DNA from: Bolinopsis microptera
Taxonomy: Eukaryota > Ctenophora > Tentaculata > Lobata > Bolinopsidae
Assembly (NCBI RefSeq): GCF_026151205.1
Contig: NC_087076.1
Coordinates: 17,783,419-17,843,418 of the forward strand
Length of the DNA: 60,000 nt
Reading direction: 5' to 3'
Numbering within the stretch: the stretch's first letter is position 1; every line of letters starts with the position of its first letter. The notes beneath the pieces are model-generated. The model searched no databases and was not told where the DNA came from. It saw only the letters and a list, made by a program, of their open reading frames with translations. Made by a program: the position numbers and the translations under genes. Of the stretch, positions 22,801 through 37,100 are shown piece after piece.

Positions 22801-25800
22801 TATTAGTGTTTTTCGATACAAATTTAAACGAGGTCTTCATGTCATGGAGCCAGGGTTTTGGACTGGCTTTTACCCGCATAATTATTTAAATTATTATATT
22901 TAAATTATTAAATTTTAAACAATCTCCCCAGAGCCACAGAAGATACGATTCGAGCAGCTCCAGCACGTACGTAGCAGACGGTACTCCCTTCAGTCTGGTG
23001 TACGCTTCGGGTAAACTGAAGGGGTTCCTCTCCCAAGATACTGTTGAATTGGGGGGAATTGCCGTCACCAACATGACCTTCGGAGAGGCCATGGAGCAGC
23101 CAGGATGGGCCTGGGTCACCGCTAAATACGATGGCATTATAGGTGAACACTGAACAATGATTTTATTGTTAATTTAAATAAGCAGATTTGTAAAAATGAC
23201 TATAGACCTGATACAGTGATACAGATAAACACGTGATTACCAATAATCACGTGTAGATAACTAATTAACACGTGATTACTTATTATCTCAATATTTCCAC
23301 AGGCATGGGATACCCAAGTCTAGCAAGAGGAGGCGTCACCCCACTCTTCAACCAGATGATGGAACAAGGAGTGGTGACTGACCCCATGTTCTCTTTCTGG
23401 ATCAGCAAGAACAGGACCTCCTCCGTGGGAGGCCTCCTGACTCTGGGAGGCTACAACTCTCAGTTCTTTACAGGAGATATCGCCTGGAGTGACGTATCAG
23501 TACAGGACTACTGGCAGATAGATATGGAGGGTATGAGTGTTGAGGGAAGGAAGGGAACTATCGCCTGCGATAGGGTAAGTTCTAAGCACTATACACAAAA
23601 TAATCGCGCTGAACGTTTTTAACTGATTTATACTTGTGCGTGGATAATTTGAGATATTTATTTCATTACAAACTGAATTTCTAGGGATGTGACGCTATCG
23701 TAGACACGGGTACCTCCCTAATAGTGGGACCTGTTAACGACGTGTACAGGATCAACAGCTTTATTGGAGCTAAACTGATGTGGGGTGGTATGTGGTTTGT
23801 AGATTGTGACAAGGTGGACAGCCTTCCTTCCGTCTCCTTCAGAATCAACGTGAGTAACGGACGTACGAGTCATTTTCATTGTTTAAATTATAGATTTTAT
23901 TTTGTTAAATATAGTAATCACTGTTGTTGCTTTATTACACTATATAAGGCAGTGTTATGGTGGTAACATGAACATGCAAATATGGCATTCCTATATTTAT
24001 TCAGGGTCAATCGTTCTGAAATCGCGTTCAATCTCAAATTATTAGTATCATTTCAATTTTCAGGGCAAAGATTATCCCTTCACGAGTTCTGAGTACATAA
24101 TCCCGGTTAAGACCAGCGGAGGAGTGATGTGCCTTTCAGCTTTTACCCCACAAGATATCAAATCTAAACAGGGTCTCCTCTGGATCCTGGGAGACGTCTT
24201 CCACTCTGTCTACTACACCGTTTACGACTTTGGGAACAATAGAGTCGGATTTGCAGAGGCAATTTGAAATGGAATTTAAGAAGAAGAAAAAAAACAAGAT
24301 TCTAAAAATAGTTATGTTCAAATTCAAACTGTTTTTTTGTCCCTTTCAAAAGTATAATTGTTTAGTAATCCTGGGAACCCTAGGGTTTGCATCCAGGATG
24401 GGCACAGCTGAAGTTGGAAGCATCTATCGGCCATTTGTTGCCAGATAAAGTGTACCATTTAGTATAAGTATGATCGTTAGTTTCACATCCACTGTTAGGG
24501 TCAATGAGCACATCATAGATCCCTCTGTGCTGCAACATCCAGTTATTGTCTATATAGTATGATTCAGTATTGATGATTCTTCTGAAATTAATGTCATTGT
24601 CATTTTCATCTTTTTTAATCAAACATATTCAGAATCACGATTTTGGTTTGCATCCAGAACGGTCACAGCTAAAGATGGAAGCATCTATCGGCCATTTGTC
24701 ACCAGAGAAAGTGTACCATTAGTATGATCGTTAGTTTCACAGCCAGTATTCGGGTGAATAAACACATCTTCCCCTCAAGTTCAAACCTCTTTACAAACTG
24801 CTCTCTCAGCTCCAGAGCACCAGCAGTGCGCGGCTTGTTGTTCTGCCAGAACAGCACGTGGATGTGGTAGGAGTATATAGTAGGAGCACCCTCACAGTAC
24901 CCCTCATAATCAGGGGGCTTGTAGACTGTTGTTAGGAGGTTTTGATCGAAGTTGTGTACGTGGGCCTCAAGTAGAACGGGTAGCATGAGCAGAACAAGGT
25001 ACAACATTGTGGTTCACAGAAATTAGGAAGTGGATAGTACTCATAGGTTAATATAGAAAGGAAGCAGTTCTAACGAGCTCTTCTCAAACACAAGGATATA
25101 TCTTGTGAACTTGGCTAGTATATATGAAACATTTGATATGGAGTTGTAGAGGGAGTTATGTGCCTCGCCGGGCTAAAGTAGTAGATGACCTTGCTGTACG
25201 GCAAGTTAAACAAGGATCTGAAACTACTAGGTTCCGTACAGACTCAACTCTGCACCCGTGTCAATATGTTCATTATATGCAAGCCTCTTGATTTATGACT
25301 CGAAATAGCCTGGAAATAAAGATGATGTCTTACATCAGGGGGACGGGACTAAAGGCTAAGATTTCAGCGGAAATGTAACCCAATGTAAGCCATTTCATTG
25401 AAAATTGGTCAGTAAATTACCTTGTAGTTTGCCACCACCTATAATAGAAGGGTACATTTCTGATTTCTGACACCTAAAGCTAATCACTCTGAACTATTGA
25501 CATATTTTGCTGGCTGTGTTGCGTCTTTTTGGAGCCTGAGAATAGTCTTAAGCATTCCTTTAGTAATTCCTTTAGTAATTCCTTTAGTAATTCCTTTAGC
25601 TTAGTAATTCCTTTAGTAATTCCTTTAGTAATTCCTTTAGTAATTCCTTTAGTAATTCCTTTAGTAATTCCTTTAGTAATTCCTTTAGTATTCCTTTAGT
25701 AATTCCTTAAGTAATTCCGTTAGTAATCCTTTAGTAATTCCTTTAGTAATTCCTTTAGTAATTCCTTTAGTAATTCCGTTAGTATTCCTTTAGTAATTCC

Positions 25801-28800
25801 TTTAGTAATTCCTTTAGTAATTCCTTTAGTAATTCCTTAAGTAATTCCGTTAGTATTCCTTTAGTAATTCCTTTAGTAATTCCTTTAGTAATTCCTTTAG
25901 TAATTCCTTAAGTAATTCCGTTAGTATTCCTTTAGTAATTCCTTTAGTAATTCCTTTAGTAATTCCTTAAGTAATTCCGTTAGTATTCCTTTAGTAATTC
26001 CTTTAGTAATTCCTTTAGTAATTCCTTTAGTAATTCCTTTAGTAATTCCTTTAGTAATTCCTTTAGTATTCCTTTAGTAATTCCTTAAGTAATTCCGTTA
26101 GTAATCCTTTAGTAATTCCTTTAGTAATTCCTTTAGTAATTCCTTTAGTAATTCCTTTAGTAATTCCTGTAGTAATTCCTTTAGTAATTCCTTTAGTAAT
26201 TCCTTTAGCAATTCCTTTAGTAATTCCTTTAGTAATCCTTTAGTAATTCCTTTAGTAATTCCTGTAGTAATTCCTTTAGTAATTCATTTAGTAATTCCTT
26301 TAGTATTCCTTTAGTAATTCCTTTAGTACTATTGAACCATTTCTTTTGGCTTTTTATTTCGTCTCCTTTGAAGACACTAGTACAAACTACATGAATGTTA
26401 CATACACTTTGTTATTAACTGATCTTCAGTGTAACGTGATGACATTTCGTGAGGCGATCTAACTTTAGATATCATCTAATTGATGTTGTTCTTTACATCT
26501 TGTGCTTTGACTGAAGTCCGGAAATATCTAATACTTGGGGACTAAAATTCAGGTAACGACGAGCATGGACAATAGAACGTTATACAATGTATAATGGGAA
26601 TATACCCTGTATCAGTAGAAACTCAGCCCCTATTTATAGAAGCTACGTATTTAAAAAAGTCACTATAATGAAAAATCGGCCTTTGACACCAGGCTGCTAG
26701 TTGCTTGCTTCGACGCTCAATAAGTCAATATAGTAAGTCTATATTTATCAAGTATAAAGCGCATCAAAGGCGAATTATTCGCCATTCCAGTTGATAAATC
26801 ATGGCGAGTGGTATGCTAAAAGAGCATATGGCTTTGATTTGGAGTTCCAAATAATTAGATGACAGAAATATCGAGCATAAGAGCTTTTTTATTACGCGGG
26901 ATCAGGTGATTGGGTTGACACTAGATCTCTAGATCCGCACTTTGATAATCTTTATTATATTTTGAAAATCTTGGACCTCAGCCATGAATAATGTCAAATT
27001 CAGACTAAAATATTTAATTTTTGGGAAGGGTGGCTTTTTTTGGAAGGTGCTTCATTATTAACCATATTTTTTATTATTTTTATCAATTCAACTATATTTC
27101 TGACTAAATTTAGTTAAAAATAACCGTGAAGTTTAATTCTGTCAAAAACTATTAAAGTGGAAATAAGTCACACTTTATACGGTACACCCTGTATATTGAT
27201 GTCTGAATATTCTTCAGAGAGGAAAGGTATGCTTTCCTGACTAGAGTCAGGAAATATGTAATATATGGGGACTAAATTTAAAGCAACGACGAGTACGGAC
27301 AATAGCACCTTATACAACGTGAATATATAAGTGGAAACTCATCCATTTTACATGCGTCAGCCCCCTATTTATAGAAGCTATGTAAAGAAACCTTTGAAGC
27401 CTATTTAAATCGGCCTTTGACACCAGGCGAGTTTTTGAAATTCATAGAGCCATGAATAGGTTGCTGCTAGTGCTGCTGCTAAGTCTACCTCCTCTTTCCT
27501 AAAGTAAGCATTATATGCCATATCTATCGTGTTGGTTGATTTATAGTTTATACGTTAGGAGCTTGAATAAAAATAGCGCAAAAAGATACTATAGCAGAAG
27601 GCACATCCGTTCGACACTCAATATAAGTCTATTTTTATCAAGTACAGGGGGGAGGGCCAAAATGTATAAAGCGAATCAAAGGCGAGGACCTCGTGCGCTT
27701 TCACCCACGTCAGTCCTCCGAGCAGCTGATATTGAAAAATATCTCTTCTCAATAACTTACTGTTTTTAGACCTGACGTGTTACCTTCTCACCCTGGTTTC
27801 TTCCTTTTGTTACCCCTTGTCCCACCTACTTATAAAACTGTTAGACAACAAAGTACCTACCACTCCAGTGCACAGTGATGTTACAGTGATAGCATCATAT
27901 AACAAACGCTCTGGTTCTAGAAAAGTGCACTTTCTAAGTATTATGTTTGATTCCGCCATTATTCGCCATTTCAGTTGATAAATCATGGCGAGTGGTATGC
28001 TAAAAGAGCATTTTATGGCTTTGAATTGGAGTTCCAACTAATTAGATGACCGAAATATCGAGCATAAGAGCTTATTCATTACGCGGGATCAGTTGATTGG
28101 GTTGACACTAGATCCGCACTTTGATAATCGTGCAGAGAGCCCAATAAAGGTGTTGTAGCACGCTATCACGTGTATCATGTCTGTTAGCTTATGGGGATCG
28201 ACGAGGAGACTAAATTCCAACCAATCTGGTTTATTTGGAAATAATGCGTTAGTCCCATCAATATAGTTGTAGGTTTGTTACTTCGATAATTACTTCTACT
28301 GGGGATTTTGCAATCGTTTATTGGTTTCGTACTATTATTAAAGGGCAGAGAAAACTTCTGATTGGACAGATAATGTAATGAACACCAAGACAGAAGCGTT
28401 ATCACAGATCATTAATTTCACGTTGGGTTGTAAGAAACATTACTTGTACAACAGGTGCGAAACTAGGTGGTCGCTTGTGGTATCAGTATTCTTTCTTACG
28501 ATCCATTACGATCCATCAGACGTTATACGTTAGGAATAGAGGTAGAGTGGGTGCCCCAAAAGCAAACAGCAAGATTCATTACTATCCACTCACATCCAGT
28601 CATATCCGCTCATATCCAGTCATATCCAGTCATATCCGATCATATCCAGACTATCCACTGCATATGTTTTTGTATACACATGTTTGCCAAGTTGCAAGGT
28701 TGGGGCTGGGGCGTATGGGCGCCTGTAGAAAAAATTGTTCTAGAAAGTTTTCCCCATCAGTTTCAGTATGACAACTTTTTGGGGTGTTTCCTGGGACTAT

Positions 28801-31800
28801 GGACAGCACATTTATGAAAATAAACCTTTGTTACGAATTTATTCCCAGATGGACCAATATATTGCAATTCTTGCCCAAACTATATACCTCTTATTCTATT
28901 TTCACTGTAAAATGTAAATGACCTGTATTTCCAATTGTTTTCCCAAATCCCTAACAGTACACTGATCCCTAGAAGAGAATGTACGGTCCTCCAGAACCAC
29001 AAGCCAACACCTTTCTGGAACTGTTTGTAGGCAATCCCACAATAGTCCTGACACTTGGGGTGATAGCGTTCCTCCTCGGTGCAACTGCTATCATCTCCAA
29101 CTCCTGTGTCATAGTGTTCTACATGCCCAACTACAGGAACGTGTATCCCATGCTGTATCTCTGTAATTGTATCTGTGATGGTTTTGCAGGTATTGGGGCT
29201 ATCTTAGTTGGGGTTGTTCTTGTTCAGCTGTATCAAGAAGAGGAGACAGATACGATCATCAAGAGGGAGCCAGGTGATGTGACGTCATCAAGTCTGGATA
29301 AAGAATCACAGCCAAGTACCACCCTGATAGGAACAATATTCTGCATAGTGAACATCGCAATCAGAGTCTCAGTTATTTGCAGTCTGACTGTCTCTGTAGT
29401 CAGAGTCATCCATATCGTGTGGGTGCAGTACAAAATCCGCTACCGGATCGTACTGGGAGCAATGATAAGTGTCTTGCTGTTCTGGATCGCCTTTATTTCA
29501 ACTGAACTTGTGTTGACTCTTCAAGGAACCGGTAGACCAAAAAAATGTGGGATTGATGAAAATGAAATAAGTTTGCGCCAAAAATTAAAGAAGCCTCACA
29601 GATTTGGCTCGAAGGATAGTAAGGTACCAACCCTTCCCTCTTCACAAGAAATGATGATAGAGCAGCTGTTTCTCCAGCCATTTGTAGGAAAAGAGATCTT
29701 GTGTAAGCTAGCAGACGCAATAAACAAGCCTTTGCCCATGGGGTTGGAAATATTTTTAGTCGAAGTTGTCCCGTTCGTCATACCAGTGTTTCTGGCAACA
29801 TTTCTTCTGATTGTCACTGCATACAAACTGCTAAGTAGTCCAGTGGGACAAAACAGTGAGGTCAACAGGAACATCACTGTAACTGTCTTCTGGCTGACCC
29901 TCTTCCACGTCCTCTGTAACCTTCCCTTTTTTGTGGTCCTATGTGTCCTCGGGCATCCTGACTTTGAGAACACTGATAACACCCATTTGCATTTGGTTGT
30001 TAGGTTTGTGGCTGGGACTATTCTACCTTTTCTGAGTGCTTGCTTGCTTCCTGGAACACTGATCGTGCGGGGAAGCAAGATTAAACAGTTTTATTCAGAC
30101 AAGATTGTGAAAGGTGGTAAAGTTGGACAGTCAGGAAATAGTGAGAGTAAGGGAAATCGTGAGAATATGGGAGATAGTGAGAATATGGGAAATAGTGAGA
30201 ATACGGGAAATATTGTAATTGAGAATAAGGGATTATGAGAGAGATGGGGACACATTTAAAATACTATTGCATTGATAAGGGATTTGGTAAATACTGAATC
30301 CTTTATGATCTTATCCGAGTCCAAATTTAAACCACACCAGTTAAATTCTTAATTTATTATGCATGTTGACAATTTATTGAGTAACTAATTTCAACCCTAC
30401 AAATTCTGGTTAAAATTTGATTATCATATTATTGTTTGGTCCGGATTTGTCAGTTGTAAATTCCATCGCATTATTGTATACTCAATCAAATTAAGCTGTT
30501 TAGTTTTTGCTGATTGATTTAATGTTATGTATGTAAAATCATTATGTTATGAGGAGTGATGTGCCTTTCAGCTTTTACCCACCAAGATATCAAATCTAAA
30601 CAGGGTCTCCTCTGGATCCTGGGAGACGTCTTCCACTCTGTCTACTACACCGTTTACGACTTTGGGAACAATAGAGTCGGATTTGCAGAGGCAATTTGAA
30701 ATGGAATTTAAGAAGAAGAAAAAAACAAGATTCTAAAAATAGTTATGTTCAAATTCAAACTGTTTTCTTTGTCCCTTACAAAAGTATAATTGTTTAGTAA
30801 TCCTGGGAACCCTAGGGTTTGCATCCAGGATGGGCACAGCTGAAGTTGGAAGCATCTATCGGCCATTTGTTGCCAGATAAAGTGCACCATTTAGTATGAT
30901 CGTTAGTTTCACATCCTGTTAGGGTGACTGAACACATCATAGATCCCTCTGTGCTGCAACATCCAGTTATTGTCTATATAGTATGATTCGGTATTGATGA
31001 TTCTTCTGAAATTAATTTCATTGTCATTTTCATCTTTTTTAATCAAACATATTCAGAATCACGATTTTGGTTTGCATCCAGAACGGTCACAGCTAAAGAT
31101 GGAAGCATCTATCGGCCATTTGTCACCAGAGAAAGTGTACCATTAGTATGATCGTTAGTTTCACAGCCAGTATTCGGGTGAATAAACACATCTTGTACAC
31201 CCCTGTGTTGCAGCATCCAAGCAGAAGTTTCCAGCAGATCCCCAGGTGGAATGTAAAAGGAGTACTGAGCAGTGGTGAAGGGTCCGGCTGCCACCCAATC
31301 CACTTCAAACACGCACATCTCATGTCCAGGAGCAGGGTCTCCCGGGAACATCTCACAGTCCTTCCCCTCAAGTTCAAACCTCTTTACAAACTGCTCTCTC
31401 AGCTCCAGAGCACCAGCAGTGCGCGGCTTGTTGTTCTGCCAGAACAGCACGTGGATGTGGTAGGAGTATATAGTAGGAGCACCCTCACAGTACCCCTCAT
31501 AATCAGGGGGCTTGTAGACTGTTGTTAGGAGGTTTTGATCGAAGTTGTGTACGTGGGCCTCAAGTAGAACGGGTAGCAGAACAAGGTACAACATTGCGGT
31601 TCACAGAAATTAGGAAGTGGATAGTACTCATGGGTTAATATAGAAACCCCATGACTCGAAATAGCCTGGAAATAAAGAGTATGTCTTACATCAGGGGGAC
31701 TAAAGGCTACATGATTTCAGCGGAAATGTAAGCCAATTACACTTATCCAGTTTTTTAGGCTTATTACACTTATCCACTATCCAGTTTGTAAGTGTCCCAG

Positions 31801-34136
31801 GCCCCGGCTATGCCAAGTGAATATCTATATTAAATCACGGTACTTTCCAGTATCAGCCATAATAACCCAGCTGAGACTTACAGTTACATTTAAGGCCCCA
31901 CTCCCACTCTGGTAATTAGTGTTTTGGCAATCCCGCACGGTGCACTATAACACTACCCATATTGCACCATGACAGTCCAGCGGAGCGACAAGCTTCTGGA
32001 ATGTTTCCCAGTGCAAGTACCACTTAAATTACCAGCAGTATTTGGGAAGCCAACTTAAACCCGAGACTAATTTCTCTTGACCAGTTAGATCACACAAGCT
32101 GCCCTCTTAACCGTTAAACTAACTGGCTCCAAAAAACGTCGACAGAAATTTTATTAAGCACAGAGAACTAGTGATGAGAGCACCCCGGCATCGGTGACTT
32201 TGTTTTTGTACCAAATAACACAAAAACAAGAACTTAAAATAAAATTTTCCGGACAACAGGGCCAGCCCCTGTTGCCACTTCCGAGCACAAATCCACTCAA
32301 AGTTTTCAACACAAGATTATAAGGCTTCGAAAGTCTGGGAACCATGAATTCTTGGTTCCGCGGAGTAAATTGATTTGAATCAGTCGCTCCCGGACAATAA
32401 ACATTTTGCGAGACTTTCCATCTCATGAGAGCCTTGTAACACCGCCCTGTTACAGTTTTGTAACCCAGCCACTTCCTTCACTGGTATCAAAATTTATAAA
32501 ATTCAAAACTGTCCCCTTCCCCAATTTTATGGTTTATTGACCTAGACTATCCAGTGCTGGCAATAAACCTCGAACTTTATACATCGCCATCATCATTTCC
32601 CACTCATAGGGTGATTTAAATTATTGTTTATTTTGTTTGGCTTGTCTATTTATTTAATCCCGATATTTGACATTGCATTTATCCAAATCTTTTACTAGTA
32701 CATCAGATATCGCTTCAAAAATTCTTGTGAGTGTAGTTGATGATCATGGCAAGCTTTTTGGAACCGGATTTCTCTCAATTTTGAGTTTTAAGCTATGCAA
32801 TGTGGCCTCAAACGACTTAGTAAAATTCATCGTAAAAAAGGGCTAAAAAGGCAGATTTAAGGCTTAAAATGCCTATAACTCAAAAAGTATCAGTTTTTTT
32901 GAAATAATTTTTACAGGATCGTAATCAGCTTGGTAAGACGAATCTTTTAGTACCAAATAGGTGCTTTTAGAAGACAAATTGTCTTAAATAATTATCTAGC
33001 TCGAACACAAGGGTCCCCCCTTGTATAAATTTTGTACAAATTGTACACATTTTTTTACAAATTTTGTGGCTTTGAATATTATAAATGTCGTACTAAAAGA
33101 TTCGTCTTACCAAGCTGATTACGATCCTGTAAAAATTATTTCAAAAAAACTGATACTTTTTGAGTTATAGGCATTTAAGCCTTAAATCTGCCTTTTTTGC
33201 CCTTTTTTCCGATGAATTTTACTAAGTCGTTTGAGGCCACATTGCATAGCTTTTTAAAAATTTTTATACATATACATTTGGCAAAAATCTGGTGGCCATG
33301 TATAAAAATGTAGTTGAACCCCCCCCCCCCCCCCTTCTCTTGACCAGTTAGATCACACAAGCTGCCCTCTTAACCGTTAAACTAACTGGCTTCAAAAAAC
33401 GTCGACAGAAATTTTATTACGCACAGAGAACTAGTGATGAGAGCACCCCGACTTTGTTTTTGTACCAAATAACACAAAAACAAGAACTTAAAATAAAATT
33501 TTCCGGACAACAGGGCCAGCCCCTGTTACAGTTTTGTAACCCAGCCACTTTCTTCGCTGGTATCAAAATTGATAAAATTCAAAACTGTCCCCTTCCCCAA
33601 TTTTATGGTTTATTGACCTAGACTATCCAGTGCTGGCAATAAACCTCGAACTTTATACATCGCCATCATCATTTCCCACTCATAGGGTGATTTAAATTAT
33701 TGTTTATTTTGTTTGGCTTGTCTATTTATTTAATCCCGATATTTGACATTGCATTTATCCAAATCTTTTACTAGTACTAAAAGATTAATTCTAAAAAATT
33801 ATCACTCAATATCCGTAATGGGCAACGAACTAATCTTGAGCACCTCCCAAGCCGTACGGATGGCCCTGCAATAGACGCATTAAGACTATAGTCCTGGTAG
33901 GACATCAAATTCCGTGACCCAGCTGCACGAGCTTAAGATAGGTCACATAAATCATAAGCTAACCAGGCAAATAATTGGTTTATTGGCGGTCCTCCTGGCA
34001 TGAGGACCTTGAGCCATAATACAAATTCTATCCGCCGCAAGCTCGTGCATTGTATCGGTCTGCCTCTTAGTCGTCTCGATGCAGATCCATCGTGATCCAA
34101 TCCTGATCTCCTCCTCTTCATCGACTCAACTTTTTT

Positions 34137-34167
<31 letters not shown>

Positions 34168-37100
34168 GGGAACCAGCTTTGTTTACTGGTTAATGTTTAC
34201 TCAAGAATTTATACATACAATAATATACAATAATTATATACCTAAATCTGCTAATATAAAACCTAAATAACTCTAAAAATATACTCCACACGAAATTATG
34301 GACCTGGAAGTAAGATTAAATACATCAGCTTAATACACAAATCAAAACAAAATTCTAGAAGACTGACAGTCTTGTGTTGAAAGACGAATATGATTTAGAA
34401 GCTTATCAAAAAAATTAAAATCTTAGCGAACCAGGAATCCATAAATCCAAGCAAAACTCGGTCTTAACACATTTCAAACAACAATTTTGTCCACACTACA
34501 TACTTTGCCTCCTTTTATGAAGTGTCTCTTATCTGGCTCGCCGTTTGATCTCTTCTTGAGTTCTAAAACAAGCTTTTGCTGTTCGGCACGTTCCTCTGGA
34601 GACCTATCTGGACTGATAAAAACTTTACTGAAACGTTCTGAGCTACGGACTCTACATCAGGTTATGTACCCTTTCTTTGTTTTATAATCAACATCTTAAT
34701 TAGTCCATAGAGAACGTTTTCAAGCAAATCAAATACCTCAGTCAATGATCATCACGTTATCTAGCACTTTACTAACTTATAGTATCAGCGTCTCAAAAGC
34801 CGACCCTTACACATAACACAGTTGAACTATTGAAACCATCTTCCACCATCACGAAACTTGCTACCTATTCTTCTTAAATCCTATTCCAGTACAGATTTCG
34901 GAGAATAAGTCATTTTCTAATACTGAAGAATAGCTGAAGACGATTTTGAAAGCTCCTGCTAACAAAACATTTGGTGTCATTTATGTCTCAAGAACCCCCC
35001 CCCCCCGCCCCCTCCAAGTTACCTAATTCTCTTGCACTCCTCAGGCTACAGCAGATGTTTTATCACACATCATGGAACATCGGGATACCCGGTTATGTTT
35101 AAATCATAGCTCTAATAATCTAGTTACCAGGGCTAATGACATTCTGATTATTTTATGTAGATTATAGATACACACTACACACGTACACTTTATAGCTCAC
35201 ATCTGACAAGATGCAGTGAGCACTGCATCACAGGGCGTCATCTGCTTACCCTAACAATACTTATATATATCGTATTTTATACTTCATTTTTCTTATATTT
35301 AATCCGAATCCTTTCATAAAAGCAAACGTTACAATATTTTATTTATAAACATAATAAATAATTCATAAACATGATAAATATATAGCATCAAACATATATA
35401 ATAAAAACGATATTGAAAACCATGCATTTGTGTTGTGGCATCACTTATTCTACTACTTCTCTCATTCAGTATAAGTTTTTTCAGATGTTTTTGTGGTGTA
35501 GAATCTTAGCCTGTTATAATTTAACTTATTTCTGTATGGATCCTGGACAATAACCACTAACCAGGGTACACAGGATAGAATCTATCCGATAGATTATGTT
35601 AATGTTAAGTCCGGGGTAAGTTGACCACTTGACCCAAGACTGAGCGAATATTCACCACTTTTTATATCGCTACAATGCAATGGTGATGTGAGCAATTGTA
35701 AATTGTTCATCTAGCCAGTATGCAAGACTCATGGTTTGATCAATGAAGCTGGGATCACACAGTCTGAGATCTGTATTAATTCAAATCCTTGGTCAAAGAA
35801 CAAAGGAGGTCTCATCACTCGATCACAAACTTTGAGTCACAGCAGATTTAAAGAATTATAAACGTGATGTTGCCTGCTCTAAACAGTAAACTTGTCAATA
35901 GGTAGGTATTCCGATTACAAAGTAATGAAGTCACGTCTTTTTGGTTGAATTATCTATTTCGTATACAATATACATACTGCACTGTTTAGTGTTTAAACGT
36001 TGATTCGGTAAACATAAAATATTTCGGAATTTTAATCATCATTGATCATTGCTTCGATTTTCATCTGATCTATCATAATTTATTTTTATAATTATAATTT
36101 TGGTTAACATCCTCATTTTCCGACATTTCATGAAGAACAGTGCTCAACCATGTACGATGAGGTGTTTCAAGGACAAACTGAAAATTTAACTTTGCTAAAC
36201 AGTGAGTTATGTACCCATTGGGAGATTACCGAATCGCCCAACTACATAATAATATTATTAATATTAATATGAGCAAATTATTGACATTCGACACACACAT
36301 AGCGGAGATAACTGATGCACGCTTAGTATTTCCCCGTGCCCACGTTCTATAAACGTCCCTTTAATATAGCTAATAAGGTTATTCGCTTCACTAGCCCCAT
36401 TATATTCCCCACCTATACCACAGCCTATTATATACCATTATATACCACTATATAGTATATACCACTGTAAAATAGTAAATACCACAACCGTTACCATGAC
36501 ATTATACTAAACTGTGAACCTCGTGAACACTCGGTCCGGTCCCTAACAAAAGCTGACCCCTTCTGATACAGTAACAATGGTGATATACAAGCCAAATTCC
36601 TGAGTTGTCGAGTCTTTTAGACTCCAGTATTGTTTATCTGGTGAAGCTCCTATTCAACTAATTGGGTGTGCTGTGTTTAGCTCACAGGTTCAGATCAGAG
36701 TTATTTTACGTGGAGCTCCCGGTAGATCTGTTGTTATTGTCATTATTTCTCAGTAAATCTCGTACAGAGGCAAGATTTAACCGCGGCAAAATATTGCGAG
36801 GTAACTACTTCCAAAATCATATGATTCACTACAGTTTTCTCTGCCAAAAAATAAACAGTAAATTATTAAATTCCGCATTTATAAATGTTGCCACATGGAC
36901 TAGACTCTGCTTTTAAACATGTCTAGTGTCCAGCTTAAAGAAATTACTGAAGGTAAGGACTAATCCCACTACACATTAACACATAAACACTACCATTAAA
37001 TCTACATGTTGAACTCGGTAGGTTTACATTTTGTAGAGTGTGTTATTATTGAATATTATTCTGTCTAACTAATAACTATCAGTATTATCCCATTCTAGTA

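Larger units (their letters stand above)
24119..30545. repeat. Segmental duplication, copy 1 (6.4 kb)
   Basis: Block running from inside the last protease exon through the dioxygenase, the 12-bp minisatellite, promoter-like modules and 7TM receptor 1. It matches 30551-43330 in the same order and orientation, the second copy being interrupted by later insertions. The right edge near 30545 joins directly to the start of copy 2 (GAGGAGTGATGTGCC), as expected for a tandem duplication. Confidence 0.85.

Noticed and set aside
25554-26330. Regular repeat array resembling a CRISPR array
   Set aside because: Units are contiguous 12-mers without unique spacers, and the genome is eukaryotic. It is a minisatellite.
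34079-34270. ORF through a poly-F stretch
   Set aside because: Product of the poly-T tract (poly-A tail of a minus-strand retroelement).
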